Assembly (NCBI GenBank): GCA_020091685.1
Contig: CM034604.1
Location: forward strand, 6,499,820 to 6,563,819
Origin: Lutjanus erythropterus
Taxonomy: Eukaryota; Chordata; Actinopteri; Lutjaniformes; Lutjanidae
Direction of reading: 5' to 3'
DNA: 64,000 nucleotides
How positions within the stretch are numbered: the stretch's first letter is position 1; each line of letters starts with the position of its first letter. Positions 44,936 to 56,685 of the stretch are shown here, in pieces. The notes beneath the pieces were generated by a model, which worked only from the letters and a program-made list of their open reading frames with translations, was not told the origin of the DNA and did not search any database. The translations under genes were made by a program, and so were the position numbers.

Positions 44936-46735
44936 GACCTACAACACACAAGACAAACAAGACGTTGTCTGACCAGGAGACTGACCTGACCCAGGAAGAA
45001 AAAGGTATGTCTGCTTTTGTCAGAGTCTCATGCTGGTTGGATTTACCCGTATGTAATTTTGCGGATGCACTGGCTCGGTTCACCTCTCCTCTTGAATGAA
45101 TTATAAAATACAACATAATTTCAAGGTGCTTCAGTGTAAAACATAACCGGTTACATATCTGCATGGCATTTACAATTTGTTTATTGTATTACTTTTATCA
45201 GGCGCTGATGAAAAATAAACCACACATGGAGTTGCTTTGGAGACGACACGTCGTCTCTATTTATTGAGCGCTCTCGTGCTTTCACTTCTCGAACCAGGAG
45301 ATCTGTCTCCTTGCTTGAAAAATCTTTTCTCTTTGTTTCCTCCAGTAACTCGGCCGTCATGCAGCCACCACTTCTGCTCCTGGGACTGGCTGACTCTCTG
45401 ATTGGTTTACTGCATGTTCAGCCTAAACTCACCCATGAATTAATCAGGGCACTTGGGCACAGCTGATAGGTGTATCCCTTTGTGAGCTGCTGGCACACTG
45501 GGAGGGACAGGGCACTCCAGAGAGCCCAGTGTGATTTTTGAACATTACCCATCTGCCTTGACTGCCTGCATTTGGGTCCATCCCTTGTTGCCACTTTTCT
45601 TCACCCTGTGACAATCACCTGCTGAACATCAGCATGGTCCTGTTGTTATTAGGATGATGTATTCAGCCAAAGCACTGCTGTACCTAATCCCATGTGGGAT
45701 GGGCCTTTTCACCCACATAAAGTGAACATGGAAGGAGTCCTGTGTCATATTTGCTTTTACATGAGACTATTGAATTTAATGGAAGAGGGATTTCTCTGCC
45801 AGAATGTCTTCTATTTATTTACTTTTTTCCCCCAATCTATAAAGTCACTAGGAAGATTTTGTAGCATCTGGTGAGTTTGTATTTTCAACATTATTCAGCA
45901 GAAACCATGAATGGATTTGTGACTGAGAGTGCTAGATAAAAGTATGAAATATCTCCAGCTTTAGCTAAGTAGAAAACATGAGCCTGGCAAACACAACTTA
46001 CGTCCTGAAAGGCTCTCTTTTCTTTCTGGACGTGAGCTTTTTAGACATTCAGGAGGGAGATTTGTTGACTTCAACTCAACTAAAATTCTTTCTATTCATG
46101 CCTTAACAGCATTTTCAAAACTCTGTGCAAAATTCATCAGAAGGAAACATTGGCTAATCAGAAATTTAATCAACAATTTATTAACCTCTCACGCCAGCTT
46201 TTTCATTAAATTAACCCTTAGGAAAACATGTTTCCGCACTGTTTGACAAATATATTCTCTATCTGCCTGTTCCAACACAAGCTCTGTGATGCTTATCCTG
46301 TGTTCAAATATTAAAACCCAAGATGCCATGTTTTTATTGAATCATTACATCAAATAGAATTATTCCTGAGGTTTGCTGCATTATTTAATATTCACATTTC
46401 CCCAAAACTTGGCCTGATATAAAAGCTTCTTTGGACAGTATGATGTCCAATAAAATCTAAAGTTGTATTGCTTTGACTTTAGACTTTGAAACTGTGTGCA
46501 CAACATATGCCATACACATGCAAGTGACGCACCAGTCCTTCCCATTAACTTCTGTAGGAAGCAGATGTGTCCAAATATCAGGTGATGTAGTCTGAAGGCC
46601 ACACAAGTCTGTGTTGGCTGGAGGATGGTGTGGTTGGATGGGTCAAACAAACAGAACACAGGACCCCAGAGACAGATGCACCATCTTGGTACACACTCGA
46701 GTCCCTGTCATGCCACCTGTCCTTTTTGCCTGCTT
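44936..46735. other. Unassigned sequence
   Basis: No exon recognised. A near-perfect short palindrome, GGAGACGACACGTCGTCTC, lies at about 45239-45257. Confidence 0.4.
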
Positions 46736-46739
46736 TGAT

Positions 46740-47688
46740 TTTTTTTTCCAACTGCCAACTTTTTTTCCCCCCTTAAAGTCTCCAGTCCACTCAGATCACC
46801 TATTTAAACCTCTCTGCTTGGTAAAAGCTTTGTTGACCAGCACAATATGGGCATTAAGTCATTTGCTGATCTCTGTGCAAATTTTAAATTATCTAAAAAT
46901 ATTTTTTCCATTACTTGCAACTCCAAGGTTTTATGCATCAAATGCTTCCTGAGTTTCGTGTGTTACCCCCCTGCAATCCTTGTGAATCTATTTTAGAGCG
47001 CTCTTCTGTTAAAGGCCTAATTTCTATTATACAGCAAGCTTACACAGGAGTAAAAATCCAGCCTTATGCCTTTAAAAGTTGACTGAGAAACAGATTTAAA
47101 CACACTTCATCCACACTTCGTCTATTTGCGTCCAACATTGTTTTATGCGATGTAAAATGCTCAGCTTAAGTTACTGGACAAATCAAAACTTGTAAAAACT
47201 GTTTCCTGCTGCAAATCAACCCCTGCCACTCATGTCCACATGTTTTGGTCATGCAGCACAATCAAGGTTCAATATCTTTTCACTCATTTCCACCCGTCTC
47301 AGTAAATCAGTCCATCCACGCCCCTGTTAGCCATTTTTCGGGTCTGATATCCTGCGCTCCATCTGTCAAAACCATTACACAACGGGTTCATGACCTACTG
47401 TTCTTTATTAAATTAGAGAAAACATTTTCTTTCAAGGGTGCCACAAACAAATTTTTACAAACTATGGAATCCCTTCCTGGATCACAGAGAAAACATCTAG
47501 CTGCCTACTGCTCCTTAAACTGCATAAAATGTTTTAAAATATCACTCCACCTAATGTGAGAATCTTTGCCAGTCAGACTTGTGTGCCCTTTGCTACTGTG
47601 AGTCTTCACTACCTATAACCTTAATGACAATTTATTCATTTTTTGTTTGTTTGTTTAATTATGAAGAAAGAAAAAAGAAAAAAAAAAT
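46740..47688 (+). mobile_element. Tx1/L1-like LINE fragment 2, 3' end with A-rich tail
   Basis: One frame reads MGIKSFADLCANFKLSKN (about 46846-46900), another CCKSTPATHVHMFWSC (about 47211-47260), and a third HDLLFFIKLEKTFSFKGATNKF (47389-47455). Together and in this order they match the C-terminal part of L1/Tx1 ORF2: an F-x-L-P-type block, the Cys/His knuckle, and the final K-L-E-K...G-x-x-x-K-F block. Frames shift between blocks, so it is a pseudogene. The element ends in an A-rich tail (47662-47688). It shares about 330 bp with the fragment at 44603. Confidence 0.8.
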
Positions 47689-47820
47689 GTCTCTCACCAT
47701 AGAATACCGTAGATTTTTTTCCAAAGTTTGGTCCAGTGTAGCACACCAGAAGAGGCATGACTTTGCCTCTCTGTAGGGTAAGTTAGGTATGTTATTTTCA
47801 TTGTGTGTCTTGGCATAAAG

Positions 47821-48245
47821 ACCAAGAGAATGGACTCAAACACAGACTCAGGCAGAGGTGGTGCAGTTCAAAAGATTTAATGTGCAGAATCAAAGCACAA
47901 AAAGGCTTACGGATGGTAGGCGCAGGTCACAACTAGATAAACAGGCCAAAGGAAAACATATGCAAAGGGGCAGGTAGGAAATCCAAAGTCCAACAAATCA
48001 GATGGCCAAAAGTCCAAAAATGAAACAATTTGCAAAAACACCGGGGAATGCTGTGATGATAGTTAGCATGAATGGCTGAAGGTGAAAGGGGGAAACACGC
48101 AGGGAGCTAATTAAGTAATGGTAGACAGGAGACACAGAAAACAGGTGGGAAAAAGACAAAGACAGGAAGTAAAGATGTGGAAAAAGACTCATTCAAAATA
48201 AAACAGGAAAAAACTAAACAAACTCCAAACCATAACAGTCATGTA
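47821..48245 (-). repeat. Dispersed repeat, possibly LTR- or SINE-like
   Basis: Read on the minus strand it begins GACTGTTATGGTTTGGAG and runs through TTTCCTGTTTTATTTTG, CTTCCTGTCTTTGTC and CACCTGTTTTCTGTGTCTCC, a word pattern I associate with abundant fish repeats. Plus-strand words such as GTCCAACAAATCAGATGGCC are also typical. No primer-binding site, second LTR or coding frame was found, so class is uncertain. Confidence 0.35.
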
Positions 48246-49590
48246 AGCTAACTTAAGCTAAAATAAGTTAATGTTGACTTTTCATTTTATGGGACACAAA
48301 TTGTGGACTCCTGGGTGAAAATCCTGTGTTTGTTTGACTCATCCGTCCACCTTTCTTCTTCCACACTTATTTTGAAAGTCTGCCTGGTCGTCGCACATCT
48401 GCTATCGCCACCTTGAATGAGAACGTATGTATTTTTTGTATGTATGTTATTTTTTTTGTATTTTGTATTTGTATTGAACCGGCGGGTCTATTATATGCTT
48501 TTGAATTACACTTGGTTGAACCATACGCAGACTTTGTCACTTGTTATACGTCATTTTATTTTTTTGTCTGACATTTGCACGTAAAAAGACATAAGTAGCA
48601 AAAGCGGCATTGTTATAACAAGACTCGAGACACTGGCATATAATTCACACACCATTTGGTGAGACCAGAGGCTTTTGTCACAGTTACACACAAGTAACAT
48701 TCAACCAAACATAACACAGTATAAATCTCATTTGGCACTCGAAAATATCAGCCTCACAACGTGCAGCACCCTCACAGTATTTTCCCACCACAATGTTTCA
48801 CACTCCGCTTTATCAACAGTCGTGCCTCTCTTACATTATTTTGCATTTTTGTCACTTCTCGAGCGTGGAAGCCATATTTGCATTTCAAAATGCTGTGTTT
48901 ACCCAGTAGACCATGGGCCAAAATGATGACAGTGGTCTCAGGTGAAGGATTTTGGATTTGCATGCTGTTTTTGGATCACGGTTTTGATTTTGACAGACAC
49001 TAAGATACAAAAAGTTGTATTTCCACTCGTCAAAGTGGTTTAAAAAAATCTGAACGCTCTGACCTGCAGGGAGCTAAGCTCTACCACGCAAGACGTTCTG
49101 ATAAACATTAAGAAGCAGAATGACACAGCTTAGATTGTGTACCTCAGAGAGAGTTTTAGTTCCTCAAAGATTTAGCAACTTCCATCATATTTTTAAAAAG
49201 TTCAAAAGACAATATTATTGATGATACAGTGTGAAGTTTTCTGGTTCAGGTGTGTGTCTGTACATCTGGCCAGCGCAATGCCGACAACCTTGACATCACC
49301 ACTGTAAAACCCTTCATCAGCACAAACACACAGACAACCATAAAGCATGAATATTCATCAGGGATGAGTCAACACTGGCGTTGCGTAAGCGTGATAGGTG
49401 GAGCTGACTGTGACTCTGCCGGGGTCAGCGGGAGTTATTTCCACACGTCATTCCACACAAAGACGGACAAGGTGGTAGAGATTTTGTTAAAGTCTGTGTG
49501 AATATAGTCTGTCGTGATTCATGCTCATGGTTGTTTTTTTGTTTCCCTGTTTGACATTATCATAAATGTTGTGCTTTTGTGCACTAAGAT
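48246..49590. other. Unassigned sequence
   Basis: No exon recognised. 49250-49500 is repeat-free with mixed composition and some CpG, and might be conserved noncoding DNA. Confidence 0.35.
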
Positions 49591-49594
49591 TCTA

Positions 49595-49775
49595 TTTTCA
49601 GCAAAATTCACTCAAATCATCCAAAGTAAAGGTCATTATGCCTCAGTTTATGCACCAAAAACTGAGAGAAAGATGGAAGGTGACACTGCTTTCTGTAGTT
49701 CTGGACCCAAACTGTTGAATCCTCTGCCTCTGAATCTGAGGGCAGCAACATCTCCTGTTAAAAACACACATTGTT
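49595..49775 (+). mobile_element. L2-type LINE extreme C-terminal fragment
   Basis: The frame GDTAFCSSGPKLLNPLPLNLRAATS (49681-49755) resembles the C-terminal block of L2/CR1-type ORF2, where GD-x-AFS-x-x-x-P-x-LWNxLP-x-x-(L/I)R is conserved. The first part (TERKMEGDTAF) fits as well. No other LINE blocks are joined to it. Confidence 0.6.
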
Positions 49776-49825
49776 AGCCTTTAACCTTGAATCCATTATT
49801 ACTAATCCACTGCCGGTTCTTGGTG

Positions 49826-50470
49826 ATGCATAACTCAGAATCAGAAAAATTTTCACAGTTGCTCCCATGCAAAAATAGAAGAGTGTATAAACACATAGAA
49901 ATTATAATAGAATTAAAATAAGTATGCATGAATAAGAATAAGTAAACGTGCATTATACAACAATATATACAAAAATAAAAATAAGAAAGAAAACATGGGA
50001 AAATATGGCAATATTTATACAAAATATACAGCAATATACACAACAGTGTGCACACAGACCCTGTAAATAAATGGTCATGCTGAAGATGGAGGATATAATG
50101 TGTTAAAAACAAGAGCGTAATAATAATAAGAGTATAGTTTGGCTGAAATGCAGGCAGCATAAATAAATGCAGTAATGATGCCTGTGTACCCAGGATATTG
50201 CACAATTGCAATACTCAGTAATTATTACAATAATTATTCACAGTTGAATAATTACACAAAAATTACCAGACTATTAGAGACATAATGTAGAGTACAAGAG
50301 TTAAATTATAAATATACAAATAAATGAATATGATATGAAAATGCTGGTCAGACACAAATGATATAAGGTTCCTAATAATGGTCAAATCTCTAATAATGAA
50401 ATGGTCTCCATTCTTTTATACAAGGCACCTTTACTGATGGTCACCCTGCCTGAATTGAGATGTTCTGAAT
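49826..50470 (-). repeat. A-rich dispersed repeat, probably LINE 3' UTR-like
   Basis: CAGAATCAGAAAAATTTTCACAGTTGCTCCCATGCAA, then an A/T-rich body with ATACAGCAATATACAACA-like words and later GATATTGCACAATTGCAATA, resembles a frequent fish repeat that usually contains CTTTATTGATCCC near one end (deleted here). Class uncertain. Non-coding. Confidence 0.35.
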
Positions 50471-50536
50471 TGTAGGCTAATATTTTATTGGCAATGTCCA
50501 AAACGTAATGTTTTACAGTGTAGCACGATAGTAGCA

Positions 50537-50570
50537 GTAAAAGAAGAAGAAGAAGTAGAAGAAGAAGAAC
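50537..50570. repeat. (AAG)n microsatellite
   Basis: Ten or so AGA/AAG triplets with one TAG interruption. Confidence 0.85.
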
Positions 50571-50739
50571 ATAAACAACATGTATGTGCAGCAGTGAGTG
50601 AATGAAGTTAGTTTAATATAAAAGATACAGTTTATTTTGAAAGGGGTCAGTGCTGTGTTCATTGGTAATGATAATAAAGGACTGATGACGGTTTAATTGA
50701 AAGCAAAATGCTACTGTCTGTCTTTGCTAGATTTAGTAA

Positions 50740-50828
50740 TTTTTGGTATTTCTATGATGGCCTTGTGGGCCACATGAAACCCTTCACTGGGCCTCATCTG
50801 GTCCCTGGGCCGCATTTTGCACAGGCCT
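50740..50828. mobile_element. hAT terminus relic
   Basis: GGCCTTGTGGGCCACATG, CTGGTCCCTGGGCCGCATTTTGCACAGGCCTG resembles the right end of a hAT family with GGCCGCACTTTGGACA-type ends. Only this end is visible. Confidence 0.4.
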
Positions 50829-50829
50829 G

Positions 50830-51540
50830 CTACAAACTGTTCAAATGATTAAAATCTGCTGTTTAATTTTTTTAAATTTTATTTTACATAAATAAGGTTC
50901 ATTTGGTAACACTTAATTTATGCATATGACACACACACATAATCATTAAAAGTTGTGGAAAGAATTGTTATTAAAACAGTTAAATAAATGAACGTAGTTA
51001 CTTTCCACAACTGCTTTTGTGTATGTGTGAATTAGAACCTGCGTATTCCAATTGCAAGTACCATACTGAATGAAAATTTTAATATCACAAAAAATATATA
51101 AAAGAGCTGTTAATAAATGTGTGGAATCAATAGTTATGTCATGTATCTGTAGAAAAACTCATGAAAGTGTACAAAAAAAACTTTTACAAAGGCAAACATT
51201 GTTATCATTAAAACTTTTTCACTGTTCACTTCAAAGTCTTAACAATTTAGCATTAACAATTTAGTTTTTTTTTTTTTTTGGAAAAAGTTTTTAGATCAGT
51301 ACAAAAACAGACACAGTTTTCAGAGAAGCCTTTGAATATAAGGGTGAATGAACTATAAGTGATCAACAGTGATTGGACACATTTTGAACACCCAAAATGA
51401 TGAGATGAAACATCAGACAGTGACTCAGTGGTGGCATCAGTTTCCTCTTGTCGGTCACATGCTCGACACACTGCTTCATTTCTAGTCTTCAGCCGCATCC
51501 TGGCCGTTGTATGACCCTTTTTTCTTTCCCACATTCGACA
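50830..51540. other. AT-rich unassigned DNA
   Basis: A short imperfect inverted repeat surrounds 50960-51010 (AGTTGTGGAAAG / CTTTCCACAACT). TTAGCATTAACAATTTAG is a local repeat followed by a T16 tract (51267-51280). No exon. Confidence 0.4.
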
Positions 51541-51543
51541 TCC

Positions 51544-51559
51544 GCCCCCCCCCCCCCCT
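51544..51559. repeat. Poly(C) tract
   Basis: About 14 C in a row, a potential i-motif/G4 (minus-strand G-run) site and a likely sequencing trouble spot. Confidence 0.75.
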
Positions 51560-51589
51560 CCGCTGCCTGGCACAGAGTCAACGCCAGCA

Positions 51590-51990
51590 GCACCTTTTTT
51601 CCTTGTCGATAGGCCTCCGGCTCATTGGTAGGCATCGAGAGGGGCCAGCTGGATATTATCACCGCTAATGAGGACTCACAACTCCGTCGCTGGGCCCCGG
51701 AGTGTGTCCGAAATTATAATGGATTAGAGCCAAATACCATCAGGCAACACTAAGATATCATAAAGCCCGCCACAAAGGGATTCCCAGAGATGAACACGTC
51801 AGGTGCCGCTGATCCCGAGCACAGTCCCTACAGCTTCCTGCTCCAAGAGCGGAGTGAATAAAACATAAGAACGGCACAGAAACGGCGAAAAGAGCTCCAT
51901 GTACACAGAATATTATGATGCAACCCATTTCCTCTGGCTACACGCAGCGCAAGATGAAATATTCTGCTTTATCTCTCAACCAAAGAACTG
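51590..51990. other. Candidate conserved noncoding block (strongest of the set)
   Basis: This is the clearest compositional outlier in the window: repeat-free and CpG-containing, with words such as CCTCCGGCTCATTGG, GGGCCAGCTGGATATTATC, CACCGCTAATGAGGAC, GGGCCCCGGAGTG and ATTATAATGGATTAG. It is flanked by AT-rich repeats. No open frame with a domain crosses it. Such islands in fish gene deserts are often developmental enhancers; here that is inference. Confidence 0.35.
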
Positions 51991-52607
51991 TTGTTTCTGT
52001 CTGTTTTTATCCAGGCTGAAAGAACAACAGATTACCAACACGATGCTTTGAATTCCTCAATCTCATTTCCAAAATGTGTTGTGAAGCAGCAGACGGTTTT
52101 TCCAACAAAACTTTTTGTGTCTCTTAACTAATATTTTCAGCCTCCATAGCTGAATTCTGTATTTTTCCTAAGAAGCTAAGTTATAGGGAGCAGAGGCTGA
52201 TATGGCAGCATGTTTTATTTATTCCAGAACAGGTGGTGCGTGAGGCGACCTGACAAATGGCCTCCAGCAAAATCGAGGCAGGAAAGAGCCTCTTTATGCT
52301 ACATCACAACTGAAGTCCAACAGTCAACACCAACATATCTCTGAACACTAATCCAGTTTGGCTGGAGTCAAAATATACTTTGATGGATGCGGGGCCAAAA
52401 ATAAAGGGAAGCTGATATTTTCAGTATTTCAGTTCTGCAAAATAATTATGTAAAAATCTAACAACAGCTATTTTGTTATGTTGTTATGATTGACGATGCA
52501 TCATACAAAATATCCAAACTGCAGCTCTGAGCAATAGCAGCCACCTGGGAAGATGTGTCACACTTTCCATTTCGGTCAAGTTAACATGGAGCTACCGCCA
52601 GCAGAGT
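51991..52607. other. Unassigned sequence
   Basis: No gene or named repeat recognised. Confidence 0.4.
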
Positions 52608-52777
52608 GTTAGCTTAGCTTAGCTTAGCTTTGCGGTGTCTCTTCTGGTTGCCTGGCAACATCACAGTGATGATTGTAAACAATGTTGTTTTCTGGGAAAC
52701 CAAAACATGGCATTTTAATGTACCACACAAGCAGTTTACCTCTTTCCAGTCGTCATGCTAAGCTAAGCTAAGCTAAC
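52608..52777. mobile_element. MITE with perfect 21-bp terminal inverted repeats
   Basis: 52608-52628 (GTTAGC followed by TTAGC repeats) is the exact reverse complement of 52757-52777. The 128-bp interior includes GGTTGCCTGGCAACA and CCAAAACATGGCATTT. The structure and ends match the copy at 2733-2911. Non-coding. The TIRs are themselves short tandem arrays of a 5-bp word (TTAGC), which is unusual. Confidence 0.75.
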
Positions 52778-52779
52778 CG

Positions 52780-52995
52780 CGCGTGACACTTCCTGTCCCA
52801 TCCCAGTTCCGTCAACCCACGTTTTGTTATATATAAAAAACCGACCTACTGTTGTTTTTATTTCTGTTTCCGCCCAGTCCCATTGACCTTTTTCCTGTCC
52901 AGTCCCATTCCCATGAAGAATGGTGAAACTGATTTCCATTGTATGGGAATCTTATAGGAATCTCATGTCCTGTAGGAATCCCGAACAAATGTCAC
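52780..52995. repeat. Degenerate CAGTCCCATT repeat
   Basis: CCCAGTCCCATTGACC, CCAGTCCCATTCCCATG, then TATGGGAATCTTATAGGAATCTCATGTCC...AGGAATCCC. GGGAATC and CAGTCCCATT words recur in both senses, a fold-back tendency. The phrase set is familiar from fish dispersed repeats; class unassigned. Confidence 0.4.
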
Positions 52996-54200
52996 CCTCT
53001 AGCCTGTGTGTTTTAGTGTCAAAATGCTATTTTTCCTGGCCCTTCTATAAAGTTTTCCCACATGACCTGACGTAGGTTTCTGCATGATGACAAGAGGAGG
53101 GCATCCGCACTACGTCACTGCGTATCCTACCTACATCACTGCTTTTTGTAAATGTTTGAGCGGGAGTTTCCATTTGAAAACCCTGAAAAGAATGCAGATG
53201 GAGTCGCCTTTAAGTTTCTTCTTGCTCTGCATTTTTTGAATCTGCATCAGGTTAAAAGTAAATAGCAGCAACAAGATTATGTTGATGATATGAGTCCTTC
53301 TTCCCTCATCCTGCCAGAGTCTTGTGTGTTACGTCCTATCAGCAGGTCTCTCTGCAGAGACAACAGTCTGTGAATTCCTGTTGCTTGGCAGGCCCGAGAT
53401 GAGTCCCATTTCATCAGTCCTATTTTCCAGGAGGAGCTGTAGCATGGGTCTTACCTGCTCACCTAACCTCCTCCTGGGGTGGTCTGCGGTGGCAGCTGAC
53501 CTGGCTGCATGTTCAAAACATGCTGACTGCTGCTCTTAAATCCAAATTCCACAGCTATGTTTCCTAACAGCCAAGTGTATTTCGGTCATAGGTGATGGCC
53601 ATTCTAGCAACAAAGCTGAAAAACAGCAGTTTAAAAGACAGAAGTAGTGAAGTTGAAGGAGCTACCAGGCATGTTGTCATTGGTAATGGTCAGGAGCTCT
53701 GAATGTATGATACATTATATTCTAATTGCTACATTGTTTTTCACCAAATATGTCATTACTTCTAATTGAGGGGTGGTCCATCAGTCACTAAAACAATCAT
53801 AACCCCTAATTAAACATCTGGTCATCCTAAATACTGTGTACATGTTGTGTAATGGAGAAATATTTGCTTGGAACAGACTTCATGTGCAACATATTCACAA
53901 CATATTCACAATATCTGCACACCAATCATAATTTGTCTTTTATGCAAGTTTGTGTTGCTCTATTTGAATCTCCTTCATGAATTAACTATATTTGAGACTT
54001 AGTATTTGCAATAAATGACATTTTTTATCAGGGTTTACCTCCGTCACTCCATCTGAATGAGCCTTTCATGTTCTGGACACTCGTTTTAAGCACCCTAGGC
54101 GAAAACCCGCTAAAAACTACTCGAAGCTTGAAATATAAATAATGCAAAACACATGACGACAGCATTTCTATTTTAATCAGGCGAGCATGGAGATGTCCAG
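52996..54200. other. Unassigned sequence
   Basis: No exon or named repeat recognised. The frame at 53324-53539 has no domain. Confidence 0.4.
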
Positions 54201-54205
54201 CTGCT

Positions 54206-54231
54206 CGGAGAGAGAGAGAGAGAGAGAGAGG
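54206..54231. repeat. (GA)n microsatellite
   Basis: About 11 AG units followed by GTGGGG. Ser-Leu frames on the other strand are artefacts. Confidence 0.9.
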
Positions 54232-54870
54232 TGGGGAGGGGAGCCTTGAGGAAATACCCTGCTCGAAACACAATCACAGCTCTGAGACCCCAGCACCTGC
54301 TCCGTTATAGCACCTGATGGTGTGCCAGACAGCCTGGCTAAGCGAAAACTGACTGATGGCGTAGCTCTGTGTTGCATAAAGGGAAAGCTCATTATATGAA
54401 GGTCAAATTCATTGTGAGGAAACGGACTGAAATGGCACTGCAGTCGACGAGTCAAGTAACTTTTAAGAAGTGGAAAAACACCCAATCATTAAACTACTGT
54501 TAAGCTTATGGAGTGTTGATAACTGGATTGTATATTGGGGTATGTTTCCATGTATGTAAGATGTTATTCTCAGTTTTACATTTCAAAGGAAATTCTGGTA
54601 TTTTTGTCGAGGTCTTATCACACGTTCGCACAACTGGGAGAGATTTTCTGACAGTGAGAGAGACCTGGTGTGAAAAACTGTAGAAGTGGCAACAAACTGG
54701 AGGCAAAATGGCTGTAAAACCTCCATCGCTCGCATCTACATCTGGATACAATCCAGTATTAACACCAATACATTTGATTCAGTTCATTTAAAATGAGCTA
54801 TACACAGGAAAGATGAAGTATGACTTTGGCAAAACAAAGAATATCTGGGCAAGCAGTCTAGTTAGAAATT
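54232..54870. other. Unassigned sequence
   Basis: No gene or named repeat recognised. Confidence 0.4.
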
Positions 54871-54874
54871 TTAT

Positions 54875-56275
54875 GTTCCCAGAATGTCCTGAGAACGTCG
54901 CCTTGTAACGTCCCCTAGTGTAACGTTCATAATATGGGATAAGGGTGGGGTGACATCCAGGCAACATTCACAATGTTCTGGAAATGTTTAGGAGATCATT
55001 ACTATAGAATGTTAGGTGAATGTTTAGTTTTGGAGAACCTTGAGAGACATAACAGGAACAGGAGATTTTGTTTGGTTCACCAAAAAGACTATGGAAGGAA
55101 TTCAAAATTCAAAATTTAAGATTTATGTTCAGTACATGTATAATAAAGCATTTAAAAAGTGTGTATCATTTCACTAAGAAGGAAAAAAAGCCTCTTAACT
55201 CCACCTAAATTGGCTTATTATGTCTCATTTATGGAATCACACACTGTAAAAACAAAAAACAACACACTCAAAACAACAACACTCAAAATCCCATGGCAAC
55301 TTAGTACAATAGATTTTTGAGTTTTGAGTCCAATTCAGAATCACACGTTTTTTAAAGTTTTGTTGAAATACTTTGATTTTCTTCTTTAGATAAACTTGAA
55401 TCTTTGAGTTTTCAAAACCCCCCAAAAGTGTATTTCAAAAATTATTGTGTAAACTTGTTGAAGTGGAAGCAAATAACAGTTAAAATCTTAATATTTTCAA
55501 AATTAAAACCATTTAATTTTCAAGCACCAACATAATGACAGCTCACTGGGAACAATTTTTGAATCTTCTCTTAGGTTTGTTTTCTTGATGAAAGGAAATA
55601 AAAACAATGGGGTGGCCTAAATGTATTTATTTATCATTTATAAAGTAATTAAAATGTGTACATGCATGCATCAAGATAACATAAGATGATGCAGAAATGG
55701 GAGCAAAAATGGTCAGGAATGTTTATTTATGCACAAATGAACTCTTATTGATAAGGCCTATTATAAATTAGGTTGCGATGGTAATTTTTAAGAAGTGGGT
55801 CCATAGAAAGAAATTTTGTGGCTGTCCTTTATAAAGGACTTGTCCTAAAGGAAACGTTCTTCTGTATATGACCTACAGAGAACCATGAAGGAATATTTTT
55901 TTTGTGTCCCCAGGGTCCTGTTTGTGATGCCATGTTACCAATAAAGAACAAAAATAGAACATACTTCTAAAGTAATTTAGAGAACTGCACACCAATTTGT
56001 TGCAGTCCCAAATGAAACATAACCGCGTGACCAACAGGGAACCATTTGGGAATGTGTTCTTGACTCCTCCAATGTCCTCTTTAAATGTGGCAATGAGACC
56101 TTAAAATATCAAAAATGGAACATCCCACCCCAATGTCACTGTAGGGAACTTTGAACAACAGCACATGTACACATTTTTGGAACATCCCCAATGTTCTGTA
56201 AAAGTTTGGAACATTCATCACCTTCAGAGAACTTTTGGGAAACATTAAGCAAGGTTATCAGAACGTCCCCCTCAG
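54875..56275. repeat. GAACGTCCC/GAACATCCC-rich dispersed element, interrupted
   Basis: The left part (54875-55080) has GAGAACGTCGCC, GTAACGTCCCC, CAACATTCACAATGTTCTGG. The right part (55840-56275) has GAGAACC.TGAAGGAA, GGAACATCCC, AATGTTCTG, CAGAACGTCCCCCTCAG. GTTCT/AGAAC words are in opposite sense in the two halves, as in a long-TIR MITE. The CACTGTAAA MITE at 55241-55562 lies between them. Family name unknown. Confidence 0.5.
55241..55562 (+). mobile_element. Palindromic MITE, left half only (truncated)
   Basis: It starts CACACTGTAAAAACAAAAAAC, then GATTTTTGAGTTTTGAG, TTCTTCTTTAGATAAACTTG, CTTTGAGTTTT and AATTAAAACCATTTAATTTTC. It matches the left arm and spacer of the palindromic MITE at 61634-62112 but stops before the right arm. 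It sits inside the GAACGTCCC repeat. Confidence 0.65.
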
Positions 56276-56376
56276 TGTGGGAGTGCAAGCCTCTTAAGGC
56301 TTTCCAAATTAATTTTTACAGTTTTAATCTCAAACCCTTGTCTATGAGTCCAACCAAAAGCAGAAAATAGCCCCCT

Positions 56377-56685
56377 AGCTAACGGCATAGGGACATCTGT
56401 GCATGCTGGTTTGTTTACGTGTGAAAATGTTGCCTGGGTTGCTGGATTTAGCATGTGGTCATGCTAGAGGAAAAGCAGCAAATAAGACGAGGTTTGTTAA
56501 TTTTATTGTCTTCTGATGACACTGGAAGGCTCAGATAACAGGCAGCTTGTTCCGTTAGCCGTCACGTTGCCTCACAAGTAAATCCATATATCCTACAACA
56601 CCTAACCCTGGGAGCTCATTTCTGCATTTAGCTTAGGTTGTTTTAGGTTGGGAGTCTGCAACCTGAGGCTACAGAGCCACATGTG
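56377..56685 (+). repeat. Duplicated segment D (source-like copy)
   Basis: This 309-bp segment is repeated at 59639-59948 with about 11 differences, roughly 96% identity. It comprises a unique stretch (56377-56648) plus the first ~37 bp of the hAT element at 56649. Because the flanks here are continuous (the hAT runs on to its right end at 57969), this locus is the likely source and 59.6 kb the recipient. Confidence 0.85.
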
